Source: Roseiarcus fermentans (lineage in GTDB: Bacteria; Pseudomonadota; Alphaproteobacteria; Rhizobiales; Beijerinckiaceae). From it: 64,000 nt of DNA. Made by a program: the position numbers and the translations under genes. Below the pieces are notes generated by a model. That model had not been told where the DNA came from. It ran no database searches and saw nothing but the letters and a program-made list of their open reading frames with translations. The stretch lies in assembly GCF_003315135.1 (NCBI RefSeq), contig NZ_QNRK01000013.1:100640-164639 (forward strand), written 5' to 3'. Below are positions 1-9,376 of the stretch, in pieces (position 1 is the stretch's first letter; each line of letters begins with the position of its first letter).

Positions 1-742
1 CCATCGTCCAGCGCCCGTTCGGACCGGTCGCCGCGATCCGCGCCCTGCCCTCGTCGGTCCCGCGATCGAACACGAGGTTGAAATCGCGGTAGATCACCTT
101 GCGCCCGGTCGCCTCGTTGTCGATCTCGAAGCGGGCATTGGCGAGCGTCAGGCGGTCGAGCGCCTGGCTCGCGCCGGCCATCGCATCCGCGCCGGCGCGC
201 ACCAGCGCGGCGACGTTCAGGCTCTCAAGTCCGGAACCGCCGGTCGGCAGGGCGATCGTGGCGGCCTGCTCGTCCGCCGCCGCCGCGAACGAGAGCGCGC
301 CGGCAGGGTCGACCCGAAGCCTCAGGCCGAGGTCGTCGAGCTCCAGCCGGCGCACCCGCACCTCGCCGAGGAAGGCGACGAACGGATCGACCCCGATCTG
401 CCCGCTCGGCGCCGACACCACCGTGCGGCCCTCCCGGTCCTTGAGCCTCAGGTTGTGAAAGCCGAGCCCCAGGCCCCAGGAATCGTGCATGACGTAGGTC
501 GGCCCGAGTTCCACCGAGTAGCGGTTCCCGACCCGCTCCTGCAGGCTCGTCGCAATGCTGTCGCGCAGCCATTCGACGGTGATCGGTCCGCTCGACAGCC
601 GGTAGGCGACGAGCGCCACCGCCGCCAGCGCGACCACCACCATCGCCTCGAGGACGTGGATCACGACGTGCCGGACGCGGCGCAGCCTGACCGAGGTTCG
701 GCCGCAGGGGGGCAGACGCGCGCCCCCGGCGCTGTCCGTCAT
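1..742 (-). CDS. AsmA-like / DUF3971-type envelope protein, N-terminal part
   Basis: The gene enters from position 742 and runs off the left edge, so only about 247 N-terminal residues are visible. They show an arginine-rich cytoplasmic start, a single membrane segment at about residues 33-48 (MVVVALAAVALVAYRL), then a beta-rich periplasmic region starting SSGPITVEWL. That layout (short basic head, TM anchor, 'LS.GPI....L' entry into the first repeat) is what AsmA-like/DUF3971 proteins show; the family is implicated in envelope lipid transport. An in-frame ATG lies three codons further upstream at 751. In related bacteria a bcp-type peroxiredoxin gene is often next to such a gene, and the bcp remnant just to the right fits that. 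Family assignment rests on the N-terminus only. Confidence 0.6.
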   Translation of the reverse strand, partial: MTDSAGGARLPPCGRTSVRLRRVRHVVIHVLEAMVVVALAAVALVAYRLSSGPITVEWLRDSIATSLQERVGNRYSVELGPTYVMHDSWGLGLGFHNLRLKDREGRTVVSAPSGQIGVDPFVAFLGEVRVRRLELDDLGLRLRVDPAGALSFAAAADEQAATIALPTGGSGLESLNVAALVRAGADAMAGASQALDRLTLANARFEIDNEATGRKVIYRDFNLVFDRGTDEGRARIAATGPNGRWTM

Positions 743-834
743 GCGTCGCATGGCCGAACGCGCACGCGCGCGATGTCCGAGCCCAAACCCAGCGATCAAA
801 CGATGCTCGTCCTCTCATGCGCCCGGCGCGTCAG

Positions 835-1090
835 ATACGCCGGTGCGACGGCGATTCGATAGCGGCGCCGCTCCTCTATCCCCAGCCGACGCCGGGGACG
901 CCTGAAACGCGCCGCCGCTCGCTCCAACGTCCGCGGCTCGGCGCACCTTTCGCTGCGCATTGAATCGACATTGAGACAAAACGAGGGCGACACGGCCAAC
1001 GACCTCGACGCGGGCGATCCGGCTCCCGATTTCACGCTGCCGAGCGGAGGGGGAGCCCCGGCGAGCCTTGCGGATTTCCGCGGGCAACGG
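835..1090 (+). pseudogene. Truncated 5' copy of the bcp peroxiredoxin gene and its leader
   Basis: This stretch matches the leader and first 30 or so codons of the intact peroxiredoxin gene near 21.5 kb. The shared leader runs through GAAACGCGCCGCCG, TCCAACGTCCGCGG and GAATCGACAT, and the coding part reads DLDAGDPAPDFTLPSGG against ELDEGDPAPHFTLPTDG. The start codon is ACG (990-992) where the intact copy has ATG. Homology stops at about 1085, before the catalytic cysteine, so no working enzyme can be made. By eye the two copies are roughly 80 percent identical, so this is not a recent duplication. It directly precedes the methanol-oxidation block. Confidence 0.8.
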
Positions 1091-1123
1091 GAACCGGCGG
1101 CGGGCGCCGAACAACGCCGTCAC

Positions 1124-1172
1124 CAGCGAGCGAAGCGATTCAGGGGTCGCTGGGCCCCTGGATCGCCCCGTC
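1124..1172. repeat. Palindromic intergenic repeat next to the bcp remnant
   Basis: The sequence GCGAGCGAAGCGATTCAGGG, followed by a loop and CCCCTGGATCG, can fold into a hairpin with a CAGGGG/CCCCTG stem (1141-1146 with 1155-1160). The GAAGCGAT-CAGGG core recurs in the larger palindromic element at 13920-14103, so both probably belong to one dispersed repeat family. It lies exactly where homology to bcp ends. Confidence 0.5.
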
Positions 1173-1197
1173 GCCCGACGCGAGGGCGCCGGTTCCG

Positions 1198-1602
1198 TCA
1201 CGGAGCTTGCGGTTTTTGATGCCCGAGCGCCCAGACATAGGCGACGACCGCGTCGACGTCGCCCGGAGCGAGCCGGCCGTCCATGCCCGGCGCCATCTTC
1301 ATGTTGTGCCCGATGGTCGTCTTGATCGCGGTCACGCTGCCGTCGCCCCAGATCCACATGCCGAGCGTCAGATCGTTGCCGTTGGCGGTGCCTTTGGCGT
1401 CGGCGCCGTGGCATTGGGCGCATTTTCCCTCCGCCGCCTCGCCGTGGAAGATCTTGTCGCCAAGCAGAACCTGCTCGCGCGTTCCGCCCGGCGGAACGGG
1501 CAGCGTGTTGGGGTCGAGCCGTCCCTGGTCTGCGATCGCCATGTCCGGGGCCGCAACGGCCAAGACCAGCGCGACGCCGCTTACGACCGTCCTGCGCGAC
1601 AT
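1198..1602 (-). CDS. Small periplasmic c-type cytochrome
   Basis: A 134-residue protein with an N-terminal signal peptide (about residues 1-24, ending AIA-DQG) and one haem c site, CAQCH, at residues 61-65. Methionines at 101, 103 and 107 in GHNMKMAPGMDGRL are candidates for the distal ligand. Size and motif fit a class I cytochrome able to accept electrons from a quinoprotein dehydrogenase. It is transcribed divergently from xoxF with a 302-bp gap, so it may share a control region with it. It is not obviously the classic cytochrome cL, and the fusion gene downstream of xoxF also supplies a haem domain. Role in methanol oxidation is inferred from position. Confidence 0.85.
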   Translation of the reverse strand: MSRRTVVSGVALVLAVAAPDMAIADQGRLDPNTLPVPPGGTREQVLLGDKIFHGEAAEGKCAQCHGADAKGTANGNDLTLGMWIWGDGSVTAIKTTIGHNMKMAPGMDGRLAPGDVDAVVAYVWALGHQKPQAP

Positions 1603-1904
1603 CTCCGTCCCTCCTCCACCGGTACGTTACGCGAAACCGGGCGGGAGGACCAGAACCGGGTCCGGACACTTTTGTACCACGCGGCGACGGCGCCACATCG
1701 ACGCGACGTCTCGATGCGCGTCGAGCGCGCCGAGAGGTGGTGGCGTCGTCGAAGTATCGGCGGCGCCAAAGTAGGTAGCTCCGTGTCTGGCGCAAAGGAG
1801 ATCTGCAAATTATGGTGTGCTCGATTTCGCCTCGTCGTACGGGCGGAACACGACGGGTCCGTGTGTGAGACGCAGGCTCGCGGGCTGGTTACGGAGGAAA
1901 CGAA
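1603..1904. other. Divergent intergenic region between cytochrome and xoxF
   Basis: No gene is seen in these 302 bases. The region must hold the promoters for both divergent transcripts. The only clear signal is a ribosome binding site, GGAGG, about 8 bases before the xoxF ATG. I could not pick a convincing -35/-10 pair by eye. Confidence 0.5.
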
Positions 1905-3617
1905 ATGGCGAAATTTGCGAACGCGCTCCTCGCGAGCGCGGCAGGAGCTTTGTGTGTCGCCGCCGGGCTGGTTTCGGCCGCGGCGAACGATTCGGTGATC
2001 AAGGGCGGCCAGGACCCGAACGAGTGGGCGGTCTATGGCAAAGACTACGCGAATACGCGCTATAGCCCTCTGAAGTCGGTTAACACCAGCAACGTCGGCA
2101 ATCTCAGGCTCGCCTATTCATTCCAGCTTGGATCGCTGCGCTCGAATGAATCGACGCCGCTGGTTATCGGCGACACGATGTACGTGTCAACTTCCTGGGG
2201 CCCCAAGTACGTCTACGCGATCGACGCAGCGACTGGCGCGCGCAAGTGGACCTACGAGCCCGACATGCCCGACGACACGCTGCAATTCGCCTGCTGCGAC
2301 GTCAACAGCCGCGGCGTGACCTATGCGGACGGCAAGCTGTTCGTCGGCCGTCTGGACGGCAAGCTCGTCGCGCTCGACGCCAAGACCGGCAAGGAGCTGT
2401 GGAAAGCCGACGTCGTCGACTACACGCAGGGATCGGTCATCACGTCCCCCCCGCTGGTCGTCAAGGACAAGGTCATCACCGGCTTCGGCGGCGGCGAATA
2501 CGGCGCGCGCGGCTCGCTCCAGGCCTACGACATGAATACCGGCAAGCAGGTGTGGAAGACCTACACCGTTCCGACGAAGGACCAGCCGAACGGCGACACC
2601 TGGAAGGGCGACACGGCGCAGCACGGCGGCGGCGCGGCCTGGCTGGTCGGCTCCTACGATCCCAAGACCAACACCGTCTTCTGGGGCACCTCGAACCCGG
2701 GCCCGTGGAACACCGCCGTCCGTTCGACCGGCGACGGCGCCATGGGCAAGCTCACCAACCTCTACACCGCATCGACGCTGGCCCTCGACGCCGACACCGG
2801 CGCGATCAAGTGGTGGGTGCAGGGCACGCCGGAAGACGCCTGGGATTACGACGGGGTCAACGAACTCGTTCTCGCCGACCTCAAGATAGACGGAGAGACG
2901 GTGCCGGCAATGATGAAGGCCGACCGCAACGGGTTCTTCTTCGTGACCAACCGCGAGACGGGCAAGGTGCTCTCGGCCGAGAAATACGTGCCGACCAACT
3001 GGGCCGAGAAGTGGGACGTCAATACGCTGCGCCCGATCGAGGTCGCCGACAAGCGCCCGGGACCGAATCATCCGGCCAAGGGCATCTGCCCGAACCTGAT
3101 CGGCGGCAAGAACTGGCAGCCGATGTCGTTCAGCCCGGACACCGGCCTTGTCTACATCCCGTCCAACAACGTGTGCATGGACTGGTCGGTCGGCGACGTC
3201 TCCTACAAGCGCGGCGTCTTCTATCTCGGCGCCGAGTTCCCGACCCACGAGGGCGACGGATACAACGGCGAACTGATCGCCTGGGATCCGGTCAAGCACG
3301 AGAAGGTCTGGGGCCTGAAGTCGGACCTGCCGTTCAACGGCGGAACGCTGACCACGGGCGGAAACCTCGTGTTCTGGGGCGACCTGCACGGCGACTTCCG
3401 CGCGCTCGACGCCAAGACCGGGCAGGAGCTGTTCAAGAAGAACCTCGGCTCCGGCATCGGCGCGGGCCCGATCACCTACTCGGTGAACGGCAAGCAGTAT
3501 GTCGCGGTCGTGGTCGGCCGCACGGCTGCGATCCCGGCGTTCCTCGGCGACCTCGGCAAGAAGATGACGGCGGCGACCCCGGAAGGCGGCGCGCTGTTCG
3601 TGTTCGCCCTCGACTGA
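1905..3617 (+). CDS. xoxF: Lanthanide-dependent PQQ methanol dehydrogenase, XoxF type
   Basis: A 570-residue periplasmic quinoprotein that oxidises methanol. A signal peptide covers about residues 1-27. The vicinal cysteine pair that contacts PQQ is at C130-C131 (FACCDVNSRG). Metal ligands are E198 (GGGEYGARG) and N264 (GTSNPGPWN), the catalytic base is D314, and D316 in WDYDGVNE is the extra aspartate that marks the lanthanide-using XoxF family; calcium-type MxaF has alanine there. Tryptophan-docking propeller repeats such as LDAKTGKELWK are frequent. The start has a good GGAGG site. The N-terminal sequence differs from the common XoxF5 type, so it may be another clade, possibly XoxF3; a tree would settle this. 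No mxaF is present in the window. Confidence 0.95.
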   Translation: MAKFANALLASAAGALCVAAGLVSAAANDSVIKGGQDPNEWAVYGKDYANTRYSPLKSVNTSNVGNLRLAYSFQLGSLRSNESTPLVIGDTMYVSTSWGPKYVYAIDAATGARKWTYEPDMPDDTLQFACCDVNSRGVTYADGKLFVGRLDGKLVALDAKTGKELWKADVVDYTQGSVITSPPLVVKDKVITGFGGGEYGARGSLQAYDMNTGKQVWKTYTVPTKDQPNGDTWKGDTAQHGGGAAWLVGSYDPKTNTVFWGTSNPGPWNTAVRSTGDGAMGKLTNLYTASTLALDADTGAIKWWVQGTPEDAWDYDGVNELVLADLKIDGETVPAMMKADRNGFFFVTNRETGKVLSAEKYVPTNWAEKWDVNTLRPIEVADKRPGPNHPAKGICPNLIGGKNWQPMSFSPDTGLVYIPSNNVCMDWSVGDVSYKRGVFYLGAEFPTHEGDGYNGELIAWDPVKHEKVWGLKSDLPFNGGTLTTGGNLVFWGDLHGDFRALDAKTGQELFKKNLGSGIGAGPITYSVNGKQYVAVVVGRTAAIPAFLGDLGKKMTAATPEGGALFVFALD

Positions 3618-3642
3618 TCGAAAGACAAGGGAGGAGACAGGG

Positions 3643-4896
3643 ATGGGTTTCGGAATCATGCACAAAGCGGTCGCTGTCTCCGCCTTGGTCGCGGCGTCCT
3701 GCGCAAGCGTTTCGCGCGCGCAGGACGCGCCGGCCAGACCTCTGCGCCTATGCGCGGATCCGACCGACTTGCCGTTCTCGAGCGACGATCCGGCCAAGCC
3801 GGGCCTCTACCTCGAGATCGGCGAGGCCATCGGCCGGGCGCTCGGGCGTCCGGTCACGCATGTCTGGTATCGCACCTACTTCGGCAAGCGCGCCGTGCGC
3901 GTCACCATGCTCGCCAAGCAGTGCGACGCAACCATCGGCCTGCCCGACAGCGCCGACTTCATGGGGCCTCGGGTCATTTTCTCGAAGCCGCTGTTCCAGT
4001 TGGGCTACGCCATCGTGACGCCGAAAGAGGCGCCGCTCGCGAGCGTGGAAGCGCTCAAGGGCAAGCGAGTCGCCGTGCAGTTCGAGAGCGAGCCGCAGAA
4101 CATCGTCGGCCCGCGCGACGACATCGAGGCCGTCACCGTGCTTTCGCCCGAGGAGGGCATGACGGCGCTCGCCGACGGCCGCGCCGACGCGGCCTTTGTC
4201 TGGGCGCCGATCGCCGGCTATCTCAACAAGACCGCGTACGACGGGCGTTTTGCGATCGTCCCGGTCGACGGTCCGCGGCTGAATTATCCGACCGCGATCG
4301 GCTTTCCCAAGGAAGCGAAGGATCTGCGCGACGCCGTCGACGCCGTGCTCCCGGAGGTGTCGAAATCCTTCCCGGCGCTTCTCTCCAGGTACGGGGTCGC
4401 GCCCGACGGTCCCGTGACCGCGGCGGCCGACAACGCCGCCGTGGTCGAGAAGGCCGCCGTGGTGGTTGCGCAGAACGCGCCTTCCGACGCTCACGCCGCG
4501 GCCTCGACTCCGGCCGGCGCCGCTGCGCCGAGCCAGACCGCGTCTCTCGACGCAGGGGGCGGCAAGGATCCCGGCAAGCCGGCCGGCGACGGGACGGGCG
4601 AATTCGACATCGCCCCCAAAGCGCCGCCCACCACGCCCGAACTCGTCGCCGAGGGCAAGGAAGTGTTCAACGGCACCTGCGCGCATTGCCACGGCCCCAA
4701 CGGAGAGCAGAGCGTCAAGAAGATCGACCTGCGCCGCCTGACGCTCCGCTACAGCGACGGGGCGCACAACATGTACTGGAAAACCGTCCATGAAGGCCGC
4801 CCGACCAAAGGCATGCCGACGTGGAAGGACGTGTTCACCGACGAACAGTTCACGCAGATCTTCGCCTACCTGTCGACGATCCAGTCGACCGAGTAG
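3643..4896 (+). CDS. XoxJ-like periplasmic binding domain fused to cytochrome c
   Basis: A 417-residue secreted fusion. After a signal peptide (cleavage near SRA-QD) comes a periplasmic solute-binding domain of the MoxJ/XoxJ type (about residues 28-260; LRLCADPTDLPFSS, GRADAAFVWAPIAGY). An alanine/proline-rich linker (about 265-325) leads to a class I cytochrome domain with CAHCH at 346-350 and a likely axial Met at 391 (GMPTW). XoxG is the usual electron acceptor of XoxF and XoxJ an accessory of unknown mechanism; here both functions sit in one chain, 25 bp behind xoxF and surely co-transcribed. A fused cytochrome cGJ is known in verrucomicrobial methanotrophs. The start at 3643 is preceded by GGGAGGAGACAGGG. 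Confidence 0.9.
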   Translation: MGFGIMHKAVAVSALVAASCASVSRAQDAPARPLRLCADPTDLPFSSDDPAKPGLYLEIGEAIGRALGRPVTHVWYRTYFGKRAVRVTMLAKQCDATIGLPDSADFMGPRVIFSKPLFQLGYAIVTPKEAPLASVEALKGKRVAVQFESEPQNIVGPRDDIEAVTVLSPEEGMTALADGRADAAFVWAPIAGYLNKTAYDGRFAIVPVDGPRLNYPTAIGFPKEAKDLRDAVDAVLPEVSKSFPALLSRYGVAPDGPVTAAADNAAVVEKAAVVVAQNAPSDAHAAASTPAGAAAPSQTASLDAGGGKDPGKPAGDGTGEFDIAPKAPPTTPELVAEGKEVFNGTCAHCHGPNGEQSVKKIDLRRLTLRYSDGAHNMYWKTVHEGRPTKGMPTWKDVFTDEQFTQIFAYLSTIQSTE

Positions 4897-5065
4897 TCGG
4901 CCCGGTTCGCAACGGAAGGCATACACCGCATTGCCGATTTTAGAGGCGCCGATCGATCTGCGATGGAGGCAACGCGGCGGGTCGTGACGATGGGTCGGAG
5001 CATGTCGCGTCGTCCCATCGCCATCGAGAGCCGGTCGCCATCGCAGGAAACAAAGGAAGAAGGCG

Positions 5066-6271
5066 ATGATCACGAGACGTTCGTTGTTGCAATCCGGCGC
5101 CGCGGCGGCGGCCTTGGCCGCGGGTCCACGGGCGGCGCGCGCCGCCACGTCGGGCGCCGCCGACCCGGAGATCAAGATCGGCCAGACCATGCCTTATAGC
5201 GGCCCGGAGTCCGCCTATGGCGTGATCGGCCGCACCGAGGCGGCTTATTTCAAGATGATCAACGATCGGGGCGGCGTCAACGGACGCAAGATCAATCTGA
5301 TCAGCCTCGACGACGGCTACAGTCCGTCCAGGACAGTCGAGTTGGCGCGCCGACTGGTCGAGGACGAGAAGGTGGCCTTCCTCTTCAATACGCTCGGCAC
5401 CGCGCCGAACCTCGCGATCCGGCAATATCTCAACGAGAACCAGGTCCCTCAGCTGTTCGTGGCGACCGGCGCGAACCTGTTTGCCGACCCGGCGCGCTAT
5501 CCCTGGACGATCGGCTACAATCCCAGCTACCAGACCGAGGCGCGCGTCTACGGCAAGCATATCCTGGCGACCCGGCCGGATGGCAAGATCGCGGTCCTGT
5601 TCCAGAATGACGGATTCGGCAGGGAATATCTGGACGCCCTCAAGGAGACGCTCGGCGACAAGGCCGGCGCGATGATCGTCAAGGAGGCCTCCTACGAGAC
5701 CAGCGAGCCGACCGTCGACTCGCAGGTCGTGACCCTGCAGGGCTCGGGGGCCGACATCTTCGTGATCGTTGCGACGCCGAAATTCGCGGCCCAGGCGATC
5801 CGCAAGTCGTACGATCTCGGCTGGAACGGCGCGCGGTATCTGAGCAATGTCTCGCCGTCGGTCGCGGCCGTCCTGAAGCCGGCCGGGCTCGAGAAGTCGA
5901 AGGGCCTGATCACCGACGGTTACATCATCGACGTCAACGATCCGCACTGGAAGGACCAGCCGTCGCTGCAGGACTGGAAGGCTTTCACCGACAAATACAT
6001 GTCGGCGAAAGAGTATGGCGACGCCAACGCGGCCTACGCCTTCGGCGCGGCCGCGACCATGGTTCAGGTGCTCGAGCAGTGCGGAAACGACGTGTCGCGC
6101 GAGAACGTGATGCGGCAGGCGGCGAACCTGAAGGCGTTCGCCGCGCCGATGCTCATCCCGGGCATCAAGGTCGACACGTCGCCCGACAATTTCAGTCCGA
6201 TCCGCGAGCTGCAGCTGCTGAGCTTCGACGGGACGAGCTGGCGGATGGAGGGGCCCGTCGCCCACGACTGA
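5066..6271 (+). CDS. LivK-type ABC transporter substrate-binding protein
   Basis: A 401-residue type I periplasmic binding protein of the branched-chain amino acid family. The N-terminus MITRRSLLQSG carries a twin arginine and a hydrophobic alanine-rich stretch, so export may be by Tat. Family hallmarks are IKIGQTMPYSGPESAYG near the start and the DDGYSPSRTVELARRLVEDE helix. No matching permease or ATPase genes of the Liv type follow, so it is an orphan binding protein inside a methanol cluster. Similar orphans occur in quinoprotein alcohol dehydrogenase clusters; the ligand is not known. It follows the fusion gene by 169 bp and has the site GGAAGAAGG before its ATG. Confidence 0.85.
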   Translation: MITRRSLLQSGAAAAALAAGPRAARAATSGAADPEIKIGQTMPYSGPESAYGVIGRTEAAYFKMINDRGGVNGRKINLISLDDGYSPSRTVELARRLVEDEKVAFLFNTLGTAPNLAIRQYLNENQVPQLFVATGANLFADPARYPWTIGYNPSYQTEARVYGKHILATRPDGKIAVLFQNDGFGREYLDALKETLGDKAGAMIVKEASYETSEPTVDSQVVTLQGSGADIFVIVATPKFAAQAIRKSYDLGWNGARYLSNVSPSVAAVLKPAGLEKSKGLITDGYIIDVNDPHWKDQPSLQDWKAFTDKYMSAKEYGDANAAYAFGAAATMVQVLEQCGNDVSRENVMRQAANLKAFAAPMLIPGIKVDTSPDNFSPIRELQLLSFDGTSWRMEGPVAHD

Positions 6272-6360
6272 CGACGGGGAACCGCCGATGCGCGGCGATC
6301 GGGAGATGCTCCCGGCGCGCCATGACGACAAGGCGTAGGCGCCGGGAGGAAGCGGAGAAA

Positions 6361-8676
6361 ATGACCGAGTCGCCGTGTCGGATCCGCCATGCGCTGGCGC
6401 TCTGCGGACTCGCCCTGTTCGCGTGGGAAGCGAAGGCGGACACGATCCAACTGCCGACCTTCGACGTCGTCGCCACCACGCCGCTCGGCGGGGGAGAGAT
6501 CGATGTGTCGAGGGTTCCGGGCGCCGTGTGGCAGACGGGCGCCGCCGACATCCAGACCTTCCACGATTCGACGCTACCGGAAACGTTGGCGCGTCAGGCG
6601 CCGGGCGTCACGGTCGGCAATGTCTCGGGCAACGACTTCCAGCCGGACGTCAGCTACCGAGGCTTCACCGCTTCGCCCGTCAGCGGAACGCCGATCGGCC
6701 TCGCCGTCTATCAGAACGGGGTGCGCATCAACGAGGCGTTCGGCGACACGGTCAACTGGGACCTGATCCCCGAGAACGCGATCGACAAGATGGCGATCGT
6801 GTCCGGCGATCCGATCTACGGCCTCAACGCCCTCGGCGGCGCACTGAACGTCACGATGAAGAACGGCTTCACCTGGCAGGGATTCGAAGCCGACTTGCGC
6901 GGCGGCTCGTTCTATCGCGGGCAGGTGGAGCTTCAGTACGGCAAGCAGGTCGGCGACTGGTCCGTCTATATCGCGGGCACGCAGATCAACGACGGCGGCT
7001 GGCGGCAGGACGGCGCTTCGCAACTCAGCAACGTCTACGGCGACCTCGGCTACAAGGCCAACGGGTTCGAGTCGCACCTCCAGCTCACCGCGGGCGCCAC
7101 CCAGTTCGGCGCGGCGGCCTTCACGCCGCTCCAGGAGCTGCAGACCAACTGGCGCAGCGTCTACACCGTCCCCCAGACGACCGACAACACGATGGGGATG
7201 CTCGCCTGGACCGGAACCTACGCCTGGTCGCCGACCCTGAGCTTCCAGGGCGGCGCCTATGTCCGCGCCTTCAACCAGGGCCATGTCGACGGCAACGGGA
7301 CCGAAGCGTCCTCGTGTGCGCCGTACTCCTGCCTCAACGGCAATCCGGTCAACGACCGGACCGGGGCGCCGATTCCGGACATCTCGGGGAACGGCGCCTA
7401 CGACCTCGGCGAGATCGACCGGTCCTGGACTCAGTCGCGCTCGCTCGGCGGTTCTGCGCAGGCCGTCGACACCGACACGATCTCCGGCCACGACAACACC
7501 TTCACGGCCGGCGCCTCGCTCGACTACGGCTGGACGAATTTCACCGGAAACAGCCAGCTCGGCGTCGTGCCCGGCTTCGTCGACAATGCGTTGCCGGTCA
7601 TCGGCTTCCCGTTTGTGATCGACCAGCCCGACAGCTACCTCGCCCCGGTCGCGGTCAAGGCCAACGCCACCTATGTCGGCCTCTACGCGCTCGACACCTT
7701 CAACGCGACCGACCGGCTGGCGCTGACCGGCGGCGCGCGCTTCAACTTCGCGGGAATCAATCTTTCCGGCGGGAACGGCGCCTTCACCAACGGCTACTCG
7801 ACCTACTTCCACGTCAACCCGACCGTCGGCCTCACCTACAAGCTCACCCCCGACGTCAACCTCTACGTCGGCTACGCGATGACCAATCGCGCGCCGACGC
7901 CGCTCGAGCTCGGCTGCGCCGATCCCGAAAAACCCTGCATCATCGACAATTTCCTCGTCTCCGACCCGGCGCTGAAACAGGTGATCGGCCAGACGGTCCA
8001 GCTCGGAGTCCGCGGGCGGAACGATCTGGCGCAATGGGGCGAGCTGCATTGGTCGGCGGGCCTGTTCCGCACCACGCTCGCCAACGACATCCTGCCGGTT
8101 CAGAGCGCGTTCACCGGCTTCGGCTACTACACCAACGTCGGCACGACCCTGCGCCAGGGCGCGGAGGCGGCGGTCCAGTGGACCGGCGAGCGGTGGTCGG
8201 CCTACGCCAACTACACCTACATCGACGCGGTCTACCTAACGACGTTCATGGAGCCGTCGCCGTACAACCCGCTCGCCAACGCGAGCGGAGAGATTCCGAT
8301 CACCAACGGCATGCCGATCGCCGGCATTCCGAAGAATACGGTCAAGGTCGGCTTCGACTACGCCGTGACCCCGAACTGGAAGGTCGGCGGCGATCTGGTC
8401 GCGGCCTCGGCTCAGGTGATCACAGGCAACGAGAACGGCGCGCTGCCCCAGGTTCCCGGCTACGCGATCTTCGGCGTGCACACCTCCTATCAGGTCGGAA
8501 AACAATTGCAGGTCTATGGGCTCGTCCAGAATATTTTTGACCAGCGCTATTATACGGCCGGCGCCCTCTACGACACCACGTCGTTTCCCAACGCGGCGCC
8601 GTTCCTGACTGACCCCAGGACGTACGCGCCCGGGAAGCCCTTCGCCGTCTACGCGGGTCTGAAATACACACTGTGA
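6361..8676 (+). CDS. TonB-dependent outer-membrane receptor
   Basis: A 771-residue receptor. Residues 1-26 form a signal peptide. The TonB box region is near the mature N-terminus (IQLPTFDVVATTPLG). The plug domain follows (about 45-170; LPETLARQAPGVTVGNVSGN and YGLNALGGALNVTMKNG), then a barrel of alternating aromatic strands to the end (VYAGLKYTL). It ends in Leu rather than the usual Phe. The frame stays open for 94 codons before this ATG, but only this start has a ribosome site (GGAGGAAG) and a signal peptide. The position between methanol genes and exbB-exbD-tonB suggests uptake of a lanthanide-chelator complex, as for LutH of Methylorubrum; that substrate is inferred. Confidence 0.9.
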   Translation: MTESPCRIRHALALCGLALFAWEAKADTIQLPTFDVVATTPLGGGEIDVSRVPGAVWQTGAADIQTFHDSTLPETLARQAPGVTVGNVSGNDFQPDVSYRGFTASPVSGTPIGLAVYQNGVRINEAFGDTVNWDLIPENAIDKMAIVSGDPIYGLNALGGALNVTMKNGFTWQGFEADLRGGSFYRGQVELQYGKQVGDWSVYIAGTQINDGGWRQDGASQLSNVYGDLGYKANGFESHLQLTAGATQFGAAAFTPLQELQTNWRSVYTVPQTTDNTMGMLAWTGTYAWSPTLSFQGGAYVRAFNQGHVDGNGTEASSCAPYSCLNGNPVNDRTGAPIPDISGNGAYDLGEIDRSWTQSRSLGGSAQAVDTDTISGHDNTFTAGASLDYGWTNFTGNSQLGVVPGFVDNALPVIGFPFVIDQPDSYLAPVAVKANATYVGLYALDTFNATDRLALTGGARFNFAGINLSGGNGAFTNGYSTYFHVNPTVGLTYKLTPDVNLYVGYAMTNRAPTPLELGCADPEKPCIIDNFLVSDPALKQVIGQTVQLGVRGRNDLAQWGELHWSAGLFRTTLANDILPVQSAFTGFGYYTNVGTTLRQGAEAAVQWTGERWSAYANYTYIDAVYLTTFMEPSPYNPLANASGEIPITNGMPIAGIPKNTVKVGFDYAVTPNWKVGGDLVAASAQVITGNENGALPQVPGYAIFGVHTSYQVGKQLQVYGLVQNIFDQRYYTAGALYDTTSFPNAAPFLTDPRTYAPGKPFAVYAGLKYTL

Positions 8677-8710
8677 CGCGCGACGCGCACGTCGGGAGCG
8701 AAACGAGGCG

Positions 8711-9376
8711 ATGGCCATGCAGGGTTTGGATCTTTCCCCGGTCGGGCTGTTCCTGTCGGCGGGCCTCGTCGGCAAGGCGGTGATGGCCGTGCTGTTCGCC
8801 GCCTCGCTGTGGTGCTGGGTGCTGATCGTCGAAGGCGTGGTGTCGGTCGTCCGTCTCGGCCGAGCGGTGCGCGCCGCCCGTTGCGGCGAGACCGTGGCGT
8901 CGCTCGCCGGCGTCGTCGCCGCGGGCGAGGCGGAGGCCCACCGGCGCATCGCCGGCGAGACGGTGAGCGAGGTGCGGGCGCGGATCGCCGACGGGATGGC
9001 CCGGGCGGCGCGGGAACTCATCGCCCGCGCCGAGGGCGGCCTGCCCAATCTCGCCGTCATTTCCTCGGTGGCGCCGTTCGTCGGACTGTTCGGCACGGTC
9101 TGGGGCATCATGTCGAGCTTCGCCGCGATCTCCCAGGCCAACGACACGAGCCTCGCCACCGTCGCGCCCGGCATCGCCGAATCGCTTGCCGCGACCGCCT
9201 ACGGGCTCGCCGCGGCGATTCCCGCATCGATCGGCTACAACCGCATCGGCGCCGCCTTCGCCCGCCTCGGCCAGGAGATGGCGTCTTTCGTCGAGGAGCG
9301 CGCGATCGCGCTCGTCTCTCGCCCGGCCGAGGTGGTTCGTGAGGCGAATCCTCGCCGCCGCAGCGAGGCGCCGTGA
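8711..9376 (+). CDS. exbB: ExbB-like proton channel of the TonB system
   Basis: A 221-residue inner-membrane protein with three membrane segments (about 20-43, 115-140 and 160-185). The MotA/TolQ/ExbB signature is clear: [20 protein letters not shown] and [19 protein letters not shown]. With ExbD it uses the proton gradient to energise TonB. It starts 34 bp behind the receptor gene, and its stop overlaps the exbD start (ATGA at 9376), which points to translational coupling. An in-frame ATG two codons later (8717) is equally possible. Confidence 0.93.
   Translation: MAMQGLDLSPVGLFLSAGLVGKAVMAVLFAASLWCWVLIVEGVVSVVRLGRAVRAARCGETVASLAGVVAAGEAEAHRRIAGETVSEVRARIADGMARAARELIARAEGGLPNLAVISSVAPFVGLFGTVWGIMSSFAAISQANDTSLATVAPGIAESLAATAYGLAAAIPASIGYNRIGAAFARLGQEMASFVEERAIALVSRPAEVVREANPRRRSEAP

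Noticed and set aside
6079..6360. Upstream extension of the TonB receptor
   Set aside because: Overlaps the end of the binding-protein gene; the signal peptide and ribosome site are at 6361.
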